A program made the position numbers and the translations under genes. From Dermatemys mawii (taxonomy: Eukaryota; Chordata; Testudines; Dermatemydidae): a stretch of 64,000 bases of DNA. Shown here piece after piece: positions 15,001 to 27,000 of this stretch. The notes beneath the pieces are model-generated. The model saw nothing but the letters and a program-made list of their open reading frames with translations, had not been told where the DNA came from and ran no database searches. The stretch lies in assembly GCA_007922305.1 (NCBI GenBank), contig ML677334.1, positions 23,729,074 through 23,793,073 of the forward strand. Reading direction: 5' to 3'. Numbering within the stretch: position 1 is the first letter of the stretch; every line of letters starts with the position of its first letter.

Positions 15001-18000
15001 ATAGTGCGTCTTCACTAGACACTTTACAGCAGTGCAGCTGCGCCGATGTAGCATAGACTTGCCCTGAGTTCTGTATAAATGGAGGATGCAAGGCAGTATA
15101 TCCATCCGTATTATTGTGCGACAGCACAGTCAAGGATTGAGCACAGACCCTGTCACCCACCTACTGACACTTCCTTACACATCATCTTTGAATGTAGGCT
15201 AAGGGAGTCTAATTGATGTAAGTTACATGGTAAATACAGCTAGAATATCAAGTGAAAAAAGAGGGTTTTTAATGGGTATTAGCTAAAGTCAGGCACTTCC
15301 CAAATCCTGAAGTCCTTATTCAGTTGTCACTCAGTCCTTTGGCAAGTTTCCACTGATACCAATGAGAGTTAGTTCATGGAAGACCTGAGTAAGAGAGTGA
15401 GGATTTTAGGTTTAAGCTGTTTATTGATTGCATCATATTAGATTGCAGTCACCCTTTCAAGAAAGTGACAGGCACCTGCTGTTCTCAACAAGGGAGAATC
15501 TCGGCAAGTGGAAGTGCAGTAAGGTTTAAAATATATTTTGTTTCCTGGACAGAACTTGCACAGTGAAATAACAGGAAAACGAGACAAAGTGGAGGAGGTT
15601 CTCAAGCAAGCGGATCTGTGTGCAGCTGCAATTAAGGTACCCTTACTCCAGCACTTCAACAAGGAATGGCTTGTCACTAGGTGGACCCACTCCTGCAGTT
15701 TTCACTTAGCTCTTACTCAGGCAAAACTCCCACACTCGCCCCTTTCATACTAGCCTGTATGTGACAAAATTGCTCGTGTAAAGCACTGGGGGAAGGAGAG
15801 CTTACTGAAAGCAATTTGTAACCTCGGTTACTTATACTTAGGGCCATCACTGCCTTTCATCCTGGCATGCAGCTCCCACTGACATCTGTGAAGGAGGATC
15901 AAAGGCACTCCATATCCAGACCAAATTTTCCATGTCACACATTAAAAGGGTGGGAGTGGATGAGAAATCTGGAGCTTCTGGGTTGCTTTGGGAAGCAGGG
16001 CCAGTGGCAGTGCAGATCAGGGAGAAGGAGGCGTAGACAGTACCCACAGAGGTCAAGAAAGATCCACAGGGGACAATAATGGTGATCTTTGGTGATCCTT
16101 CTGCGTGGCTTGCCTCTGTCTCATGTTTCTCCCAGCCCCAGCCCCATCTCATGCTCTGCAGTGGTAGCTCTGTTGTGTCTGGCACGTGTTCACCCCCCTT
16201 CTGTGGTGTGAAAAAGACACATAGGAGGTTATTCTGTTTATGTTCTAGGGCAGGGGATCTCAACCTTTTCCTTTCTGAGATCCCCCCCCCCCATGCTATA
16301 AAAACTCCATGGCCCAGCTGTGCTACAACGGTTTCTCTGCATATAAAAGCCAGGGCCAGCATTAGGGGGTAGCAAGCAGGGAAATTGCCTGGGGCCCCAC
16401 GCCACACAGGGCCCAGTGAAGCTAAGTTGCTTAGGCTTCAGCTACAGCCCCAAGTGGCAGAGCTTGGAGTGACGGGGCTTCAGCTTTCTGCCCTGGACTC
16501 CAGTGAGTCTAATGCAGCCCCTGCTTGGAGGACTCCCTGAAATTGGCTCATGACCCCCCGGGGGCCTCGGACCTGTGATTGAGAACTGCTGTTCTAGGGG
16601 AAAAGGTGACGGAACAATTGCGCCCAGGAGTCCTTCCATCTCACCTAACTAACCATGCCATCTCGGTCCCAGAGAGCCAAACACCTTTCTCCTCTGCACA
16701 GTGCATGCACATACTCATCTGAGTCTCCTCTGCAGTATTCAGGCTGATTAGATTCCCCTGGACTACATAGAAAGAGGAGAGCATATGGCCTTTTACAGCC
16801 ATAAAAACTTGTGTACGGTATTAGAGGGACTAGGAGAGGTTTCTCAGCATTCATTAGAAATGCCTTGTGTTCTGTTCGCATCCTTACAGGATTATGAACT
16901 ACTGGCTGCTTCCTACAGTTCAGGATTGGAAACGTTGCTCAACATACCTATCAAGAAGACTATAGTTCAGTCACCTGCAGCGTTGATTCTTCAAGAGGTA
17001 TGTTGCTTTTCCTCCCATGATCCTTGTATTTATTCACATGAGATGTTTTGGCGGAAGCTATCCTGCTAGATATGCTGCTGAATTCTAATGGCTAGCACTG
17101 CTGTTGTTTAGGGTCTGTAAGCATTTGTTACGCCAATCTAGACTCTGAAGGGAAAATCCTTTCCATCATGCCATGCCTGACTTGCCAGACTTTGTGTGGG
17201 AGAGTTCTAGGGGGCTGAGTGGATGGACCCTCCTGTGGAGTAGCAACAGAGCTGCTCGCACACAGATGTGCATAGCTGATGGAGCCACATTGTCATGGAT
17301 TCAGCATCCCAAATTTTTCCTTCCGGAATCAGCAAATCTCCTTTCACACCTTTGTGCAGAGAGTTCCCCGTGTAGTGGAACCGCATCAGTTTCATTGTGT
17401 CCAAAGCAGAAATGGATGCAGAAAATGAGAGAGAGAAGTTCTGTGCCATCATTGCTGCTTCACTGTGAGAAATGTTACATTCCATTATACATCAAGAAAA
17501 GTTAGAAGCCGCCAAGATGTTGTATTTGTAATGTTTAACTTTAGCATGTCACCACTGACTAGATAATGTGGTCACAAAGCATTTTTTAATCCTTTGCTTC
17601 TCAAAATAAAATTTATAAGTGTGAAACCTTCCTCTCATCCTAGGAGCAGAGTTGAAATCAGTGGCTGAAATATAGAAGTGCTGTTTCATTAACTCTCCCT
17701 CATCAGCTCTTAGGCCAGGACAGGGATATCATCTCCATTTTACAGCTGGGGCACAGAGAGGTTAAGGGTAAAATTTTCAAAAGTGCCTATGTCACTTTTG
17801 AAAATGGAACTTAGGTTCGTTAGTCACTTGGGTGCTTTTGACACTTTTACCTGAAGTGACTTGCCCCAGTCACATGGGAACTACATGGTCATGCGGGGAA
17901 CTGAACCCAAGATTTCACACCATGTCTGCAGTGGGGCAAATGGATCTTGGGGGGAGTGGGGGGAAAAGAGGCATAGTCTTCTCCAAAAGGGGTATTTTCA

Positions 18001-21000
18001 CTTCCCAAAGTCTCCTAGGGTAGTGGGAGTTGTTTGAAGGCAGAGAACTAGCTCCACACTCTCTAAATCAATGTTTCTTGGAAGATATTTAAAACGTTTA
18101 AAAAATCACGAGCCCCTGTCTGGGCTCATACAGCTTCCTAATCTAGACTGTCCATGGTTCTATTTTTTATTTTTCAGGCTGCAGAAATTCATTCTCGGTA
18201 CATAGAGCTGCTTACAAGATCAGGGGATTATTACAAATTCTTAAGTGAAATATTAAAGAGCATGGAGGATTTGAAGGTAACCTGCTTGTTTTATTTCTGG
18301 TACTTTCCGTTGTCACCATAGTATCCGACAGCAAGGTATCACTGGTCAAAAGCTTTTTCCCTTTGTTTTGCATTTCACTAAGTATTCAAAGGGAAAAAAA
18401 CACCCTGGATGATATCAACAGCAAGCTAATTAATCCTCACAACACACTTCTGAAGTAGGCAAATAAATTCCATTCTCCCCGTTCTAAAGATGGTGGGGTA
18501 GTGACTTGCAGGGCCAATTTTGAGATGATGTGGAAGCTGGTGTATATTAGACTTATACATGAGGTGGGAATATCAGAAGTACCCAGCACTAGCCTAGTAG
18601 ATCAACCCTGACTACTTCTGCAAACCTCACACCCATTCTGTGGGCTGAGTCTGGTCTTAATGTCCTTTTTGCTGTGTTGTGATTCCACTGATTTTTTTTA
18701 GTGGTGTTACTGCTGCTGTGATGCATCATGGTAAGAGCAGAATCAGGTCAATTCAGAGGTCATGTGTGAGCTATGTAAGGTATATGTAAGAAAATGATTG
18801 GTTGCAAATATAATGAGCCCATTAAAGTGAGCTTATTTAAGGGCACGTGTGCCTTTTGGTTACACCATCTTTGGAGGAGCTCTCTGGAGCACAGGGGGAA
18901 GATGCCCACTTCTATGCTGCTTTAACAGCATATAGTCCACTCACTCAGCTATTCTAGTCCTATTCTACAGGACAGACAGCTGGAATCCTACCTCTTTTGG
19001 GGCACTGTGCACCTACAGGAGAGGTGGGGTGTGAATCCGGCTAAGATTTTTGTCATGGGCAATAAAGAAAAATTAATGAAAGCCTGTGATGAATTAGTGA
19101 CTTTTTTACTAAAAATATCTGTAACAAAACCAGTTGTGGAGTCTGCACATTGCCCCCAGTAGCTAGACAGCTGCAGGGGCCTGCTTGGAGCTCTGGGGGC
19201 TCCCATCCCCTGTGGGGGCTCAGAACTCCAGGGTCTCCCTGCTGAGGTTGGTAGCAGGAAGCTCTAGGGTATCCCTGCTGCCCATGGAAATTCTAGGGTA
19301 TCCATGCCAGGCAGCAGGGGGATCCTGTAGCTCCCGGACGCCGCAGGCTGAGTTAGTGGAGGTTGCTGGAAGTGACGGATTCCATGATCTCCATGAAAGA
19401 ATTGTAGCCTTAGGTATGAACAATATCAATTCCTAGTAAATTCTGGGTAGAGGGGAATTTAAATGTGTTGGAAGCTAAGATATTTCATTCATTCCCAACA
19501 GCATGTAGCATTGGAAGCTTTGATCTTGCCAAAACAGCCAAATTGTGCCACCCATACTCACATCAGGTAGAATCTTACTCTGGAAATCATCCTGTTGATT
19601 TTACAGAGTAAGGTACTACCTGGTGTGAATAGGGGCATCTGAATCTGTCGTGATGTGACTGAATAAAAGTCTTGTGCATTGTTGGTTTTTAAGGTGTAAT
19701 TCATGGGATGGGTTCAAAACAGTTATCACAGCCCATTTTTTTCAATTTTGATCCCACAGATGAAAGCCACTAAAATTGAAATGTTAGAAGAAGAGCTCAG
19801 GCTTGCCAGAGATGCGAATTCCGATAATAGCAACAAGTATAAATTTCTGGAACAGAATCTGCAGAAATTCCAGGTGGACTGTTCCCAGCTCAAAACAAAG
19901 CTCATGAGTCTGGAGGAGTTGAAGAGACAAGCTGAGATGGATGGCAGTTCTGCCAAGCAAAACCTGGACAAATGCTATGGTCAGATAAAGGATCTCAATG
20001 ACAGGATAACAAGACTGACTTATGAGATTGAAGATGAGAAAAGGAAAAGGAAGCAGATGGAGGATAGATACGAGCAGCAGAAAAATGACTATGACCAACT
20101 GCAGAAAGCAAGACAAAATGAGAAAGATAGCCTGAGCTGGCAAAAGTTAGAGTCTGAGAAGTTCATCAAGGAGAAAGAGTACGAGATAGAAAAGTTAAGG
20201 GTTCTTCTCCAGGATGAGGGCGTACGGAAGAGGGAGTATGAAAATGAGCTGGCTAAGGTAAGAAACCAGTTTAACGAGGAGATGAGTAATTTAAAGAACA
20301 AGTATGAGACTGAGATTAATATTAAGATGACCACAATCCATCAGCTATCTTCCCAAAAAGAAGATGATACAAAAAATCTTAGAAACCAGTTGGATAGACT
20401 CTCAAGGGAGAACAGAGACCTTAAAGATGAGATTGTGAGACTCAATGACGCCATTTTGCAAACAACAGAGCAACGAAGGAGGGCAGAAGAAAACGCCCTT
20501 CAGCAGAAGGCCTGTGGTTCTGAAATGTCACAGCAGAAGCAACAGTTGGAGCTGGAGCTGAAACAGATAATTCAGCTGCGTAATGAAGACAACTCAAGGT
20601 ACAAGCAGGCACTTGAGGAGGCTGCATTAACCATCCAGGAAAAAAGTAAGGAGCTAGAAAGATTAAAGATTCAGCTTCAGGAAGAGGCTAAAAACCAATG
20701 GCAACTTGAAAATGAACTGGCTAAGGTAAGGAACAATTTTGATGAGGAAATTATTAGTTTAAAGAACAAGTACGAGACTGAAATTAATATCACCAAGACT
20801 ACAATTCACCAGATTACTGTGCAAAAAGAAGAGGACACAAGTAGTTACCAAACACAACTTGACAATGCCATGCGAGAAAATAGGAATTTGTGTGAGGAAA
20901 TTAGGAGACTGAAGAACACAATAAGTCAGACAACAGAGAGCCTTAGGAAAATAGAAGAAAATGCTCAGCAGCAGAAAGCAACTAGCTCGGAGATCTCCCA

Positions 21001-24000
21001 GAAAAAACATCAACTGGAGGTTGAGCTAAAACAGGTCATTCAGATGCACTCTGAAGAAACCATGCGATACAAGCAGTCACTTGATGATGCTGCAAAGACA
21101 ATTCAGGAGAGAAACAAAGAGATCGAAAGACTGAGGAAGTCGTTTGAAGTGGAAACAAGTAAAAGGAAGGACCTAGAGGAGGAAAATAAACAATTACAAA
21201 GAGTTCAGTTTGATCTGCAGAAAACTAATGCCAGTGCAACAGAGACGATCAGCAAACTGAGGATCCAGGAACAAGAACTGACACGACTGAAAATTGACTA
21301 TGAAAGAATTTCACAAGAGAAAAAAGGGAAGGATCAAGAAAGTGCGAAGTTCCAAAGCACTATAAAAGACTTGCAGCTCCAGAAGCATAAACTGGAAGAC
21401 GAACTTTGTAGGCTGAATAAAAACGCAATGGAGGAGTCTTCCAAGAGGAAGAAAGTAGAAGAGGAATTAGAAAGTATGAGGAGATCTTTCAGAGAGCAGT
21501 CAGTTAAAATCACCAATCTCACGCAGCAGATAGAGGAAGTGTCCATTGTAAAGAAAAGGAGTGAAGATGACCTTAAGCACCAGAGAGAGTTACTCGATGG
21601 TCAAGTAAGAGAAAAGCAGAGATTCATGGAGGAGATAAGAAAATACACATCTGAGATTGAAACTTTAAGCCACCAGTTGGTTCAAGAGCAGGAACACTTA
21701 AAACAGGCTCACCTCCGAAATGAGCACTTGCAGAAAGCTATTGAGGACAAAAGCAGGAGCCTGAATGAGTGCAAAATAGAAATTGAAAGACTTCAGTCTC
21801 TTACTGAGAATCTTACCAAGGAGCACTTGATGTTAGAGGAAGAGTTGCGCAATTTGAGATTGGAATATGATGATCTAAGAAGGGGCAAAAGTGAAGCTGA
21901 TGGTGAAAAAAATGCTACTATTGCTGAACTAAAGAATCAACTCAAAACAAGCAGCAAGCAAACCCTGGAACTTCAGGGGCTGATTAATGATTTACAGAGA
22001 GAAAGGGAAAATTTGAGACAGGAAATTGAAAAATTCCAAAAGCAGGCTCTAGAGGTATTCACAAATATTTGATCACAACTTTACTGTTTCTCCGATGTTA
22101 TAATTAACTCCAATGGCTTTTTGAATCAGTTTAATTTACTCTTTGCTATTTAATTGAGATTAATTTCCCTTTTAAATTTTGATTTTTAAAATAGAGTCAG
22201 ATCCTGGTCCCTTTTCTAGCTCCTCTGCACCGCTGAAGCAGTGTCTATGGGCCATAAAGCTTTTTTACCCATCCAGCTGAGGATTTCCCCAGTGTGAAGG
22301 AAACCCTAGCTCTTTACTAATCCCCACTTTACAGCCATAGGGGAAGAGGGAGTTCCTGGATTGCCACTGTGTTTCAGCTGTGCCATGTAGGCTGTATACT
22401 TCTTGGGAACTGTTCAATCCAGCACAAGTGAAAGCAGTCCAGAGACTACTGAAAATTGCACCAGGCGCTGAGCCAGCTGCTAGCCCCAGAATTGAGGAGC
22501 TGCAAAAGTGACTTAAGAGGCTTTGCCCCCCTCTCCTCAAGTGGGTTGAGCATATCTTTGGCTGCAGCTAAGGATTAAGAGTAAAGTCTTCAAAAGTGCT
22601 TAAGTGTCATTGCCTTTCAATGGGAGTTGGTACTTACTAACTTAGGTTAGTACTCAGGCTCTTCTGAAAATTTTACTATGAGCCCATAGTTCCCAAAATA
22701 TCAATATGTGATTACAGAGAAAATTTTAAAATATCTAATTTTATCCTTCACTCTTTTTTGCTTTGACACTTGCCAAAGAGCAGTTTACATTTATTACATG
22801 TGCAAGTAAACATTTATGAAATCCTTTCTACTGAGCAGGTTTGAATCTACATATATTATATATGCAGTAATGTAACAGAACATCCACATCTGTACTGCTT
22901 TGTTTTCCGGAAAGTAGTAATTCTTTACAATCTGTGTGTGTTCTTATATATATGGTTGAATATACATGTAAATAAATATATTATGTATGCACCACTGTTT
23001 TACATAATATATTTATACATGCATATGTAACTATGAAATACATAGTTATAATATACTATTTGTCAAAATAAAAACATCCTTCATATCTCTGCCACTTAGC
23101 AGTTTAGTTTCACATCTTCTGTGTTTATTTCAAAATATTTTTCTATTCCTTCCATGGTTTTCCCTATACTTATCCTCTGTAATCTTTTATATCATCCTCG
23201 GTATTTGTCTTCTGATTCTGTTCTCAGCTTCGTTCTTTCCCTTTGTTTTTCTCTTTTTAAACTCCTAATATTGTCTCTCTTTTTTTTTTTTAATAAAGTC
23301 TCTGTGTCTGTGTGTGTCTCTCTCTCTAGACAAAACACACACACACACACACACATATATAATTATACATTTGATGCGTATAGAGTATGCATGCTGTATA
23401 TCTCTGTGCATATGTGTACACGTTAAGTGACATTACATGCATTAAAACTTAAAGAAATTCAAGTAAAAAAATATTTGAAATTGAAAATAAAAATTGACAA
23501 GAGGAGGCATAAGTAAATGGAGCTATACCAATTTTCATCAGCTAAGAATTAGGCCCTTAATATGCCTGTGTACACTGTACATATACAGTAGGAGTAGTAG
23601 TAAAAATGTGGTCAGAAGGTAACTGATTACCATAAAACCGAGGCTTCCCTAACCCACAGTCAGAATTAAAAACAAGACAGTTAGGATGCAGTACAACTGT
23701 TTCAGTCTACAAGCGAAAAGTGGGTGTGAGGCACTATGTGCTAGGTGGTAACAGAAATGTTTTCAGAGAAGGTGTCAGTGTATATTAAAACGTATTCATA
23801 ATCTTGGATCTAGCATAGGGATATTCCAAAGTGCCAATATGTGTTAGGTTAAATTATGGGAAAAGGATAAAGAACATCATAAGTGGGAATTTATAACTAA
23901 CATTTCTCTTTCTCAATTTTTCGCTTTTTAAATTGTAGGCATCCAACAGGATTCAAGAATCCCAAAATCAGTATACGCACATTATGCAAGAAAGAGAGAC

Positions 24001-27000
24001 CCTTCTGATAAAAATAAGTACCTTGGAACAAGACAGGGCAAGACTGCAGAGATTAGAAGAAGAGCTGAACCGTGCAAAAATTACCCTGGAATCAGAGTCT
24101 CGTTTGAAACAACGGTTGGAAAGTGAGAAACAACAAATTCTAAATGACTTAAATCAGTGGAAGAGCCAGTATTCCCGAAATGAAGAAACTATTAGAAAGT
24201 TTGAATCTGAGAGAGAAAAGAGCGAGAGGGAGAGGAATGCCCTGAGGAGTGAGATTGAAAGGTTACAAATGGAGATTAAGAGGATTGAAGACCGATACAA
24301 GTGCAGATTGGAAGAGATCAGCTGCAAAAGCCAATCGGAGATGGATGCCGAGCGCCTCAGAATGCAAAGGGAGATTGAGAAACTTAAGCATCGCCCATGT
24401 GGATCCCATAGATGTACTCAGACGGAAGAGGAGTTTGCTATTGATCCTTCCAAATTGCTATTTAACGGGCTGCGTAAGAAAATTACAGCAATTCAGCTCT
24501 ATGAATGTCAGTTGATAGACAAAAGCACCCTGGATAAGCTCTTGAGGGGGCAAAGGTCAGTGGAAGAAGTTGCTGCTGACATTGAACCTTATCTTAGAGG
24601 GGCAGGGGCTATTGCAGGAGCGTCTCTTACTCCAAAGGAGAAGTATACTTTGTTGGAGGCCAGACGGAAGCAGCTTCTTACCCCAGAAAACACAGTCCTG
24701 CTTTTAGAAGCCCAGGCAGCTACAGGAGGCGTGATTGACCCGCACAGAAATGAGGTGTTGACTGTGGACAGTGCAATTGCTAGAGACCTGATTGACTTTG
24801 ATGACCGAGAACAAATTTATACAGCAGAAAAGGCTATTACGGGCTTTAAAGATCCATTCTCGGGAAAAACAGTGCCAGTGTCTGAGGCCATCAAGAAAAA
24901 TCTGATTGACAGGGAAACTGGGATTCGCCTACTCGAAGCCCAGATGGCTGCAGGAGGCATTGTTGACCCTGTCAACAGTGTTTTCTTGCCTCAAGATGTT
25001 GCTTTATCTCGTGGGTTGATTGACAAAGACCTGTACAGAGTCCTGAATAACCCTCAAGGTGCTTCAAAGAATTTTATTGACCCCGCAACCAAGAAGGCGG
25101 TCAGTTACATCCAGTTGAGGGAAAAATGCAGGATTGAACCTCACACTGGTTTACTTCTCCTTCCCGTGCATAAGCGAAGCATGTCATTCCAAGGGATTAG
25201 GCAGCCTGTCCCCATAAGTGAACTGGTCAGCGCTGGAATTATTCAGGAATCAACAGCATGTGATCTCGAAGCAGGCACAATTAGTGTGGAAGAAGTCAGT
25301 GACAGAATTAAGGATTTCCTCCAGGGCTCTAGTTGCATAGCAGGGATCTACAATGAAGCCACTAAAGAGAAGCTTGGCATTTACCAGGCCATGAAAATAG
25401 GCCTGGTTAGACCGGGTACAGCCCTTGAGCTTCTAGAAGCGCAAGCAGCCACTGGCTTCATTGTGGATCCTGTCAGCAATGTGAGGCTACCAGTTGAGGA
25501 AGCTTACAAAAGAGGCCTTGTTGGAATTGAATTTAAAGACAAACTTCTGTCTGCTGAAAGAGCAGTCACCGGGTACAAAGACCCCGAAACAGGAAATATC
25601 ATCTCCTTGTTCCAGGCAATGAATAAAGAGCTCATTGAGAAAGGCCATGGCATTCGTTTGCTAGAGGCTCAGATTGCCACTGGGGGGATCATTGACCCCA
25701 AAGAAAGCCACCGTTTGCCAGTTGACATGGCATACACACGTGGTTACTTCAATGAAGAGCTCAGCTTAATTCTCTCAGACCCAAGTGATGATACGAAGGG
25801 TTTTTTTGATCCGAACACCGAAGAAAATCTGACCTACCTGCAGCTGAAAGACAGATGCATAAAGGATGAAGCAACAGGGCTCTGTCTTCTCCCCCTGAGA
25901 GACAAGAAAAAGGTGGTCCAAACTTCACAGAAGAACACACTTAGGAAACGCAGGGTTGTCATCGTAGATCCAGAAACAAACCGGGAAATGTCAGTGCAGG
26001 AGGCGTACAATAAAGGCCTCATCGATTATGACACCTACATGGAACTTTCTGAACAGGAGTGTGAGTGGGAAGAAATAACTATTACAGGGTCAGATGGAAG
26101 CACAAGAGTAGTCCTTGTGGACAGGAAAACAGGCAATCAGTACGACATTCAGGATGCTATTGAGAAGGGTCTTGTCGATAGGAAATTTTTTGACCAGTAC
26201 CGTTCTGGAAGCTTGAGCCTGACACAGTTTGCAGACATGATTTCCTGCAAGAATGGTGGTGATGAAGTATTTAAGCATGAGTCAGTAATTAAATCTCCCA
26301 CAGTACTGAGTGTCAGAAGCTCTTCAGTGAGAAAGAGTGGTTCTTTTTCAGCACCCCTGGAGGAATGCAGCCCCATTGCAGCCATATTTGATACTGAAAA
26401 CTTGGAGAGAATCTCCATTTCAGAAGCAGTACAGCGGGGCATTGTTGATAGCATTACAGGACAGCGGTTGCTCGAAGCTCAGGCCTGCACAGGAGGCGTA
26501 ATGTGCCCTACCACAGGCCAAAGGCTTTCACTTCAGGACGCAGTTGCTCAAGGCATCATTGATCACGACATGGCTACACGGCTCAAGCCAGCTCAGAAGG
26601 CCTTCTTAGGGTTTGAAGGCTTAAAGGGTGGCAGCAGAATGTCAGCAGCAGAGGCAGTGAAGGAAAAGTGGCTGCCTTATGAGGCTGGTCAGCGCTTTCT
26701 TGAATTCCAGTACCTCACTGGAGGCCTCGTCGATCCAGAAGTGCATGGAAGAATAAGCATGGAGGAAGCCATTAGGAAAGGATTGATTGATGGGCGGAAT
26801 GCTCAGAGATTGCAAGACACTAACAGCTATACCAAAATTCTGACCTGCCCCAAGACCAAGCTGAAAATATCCTACAAAGATGCAATGAGTCGATCAATGG
26901 TGGAGGATGTCACTGGGCTGAGACTATTGGAAGCCGCTTCTGTTTCATCCAAAGGCATCTCTAGTCCCTATAATGTCTCCTCTGCTCCTGGCTCCCGCTC

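Noticed and set aside
15847..16407. 186-codon frame on the - strand
   Set aside because: It lies in a DSP intron and overlaps a hAT element. No domain, no splice support, low-complexity composition.
19703..19759. Upstream extension [12 protein letters not shown] of the long rod frame
   Set aside because: Intron sequence that happens to be open. The acceptor CCCACAG at 19759 and alignment to desmoplakin place the exon start at 19760.
20089..20334. Leu/Ser/Phe-rich frames antisense to the DSP rod
   Set aside because: Shadows of coiled-coil codons (E/K-rich sense gives L/F/S-rich antisense). No independent evidence.
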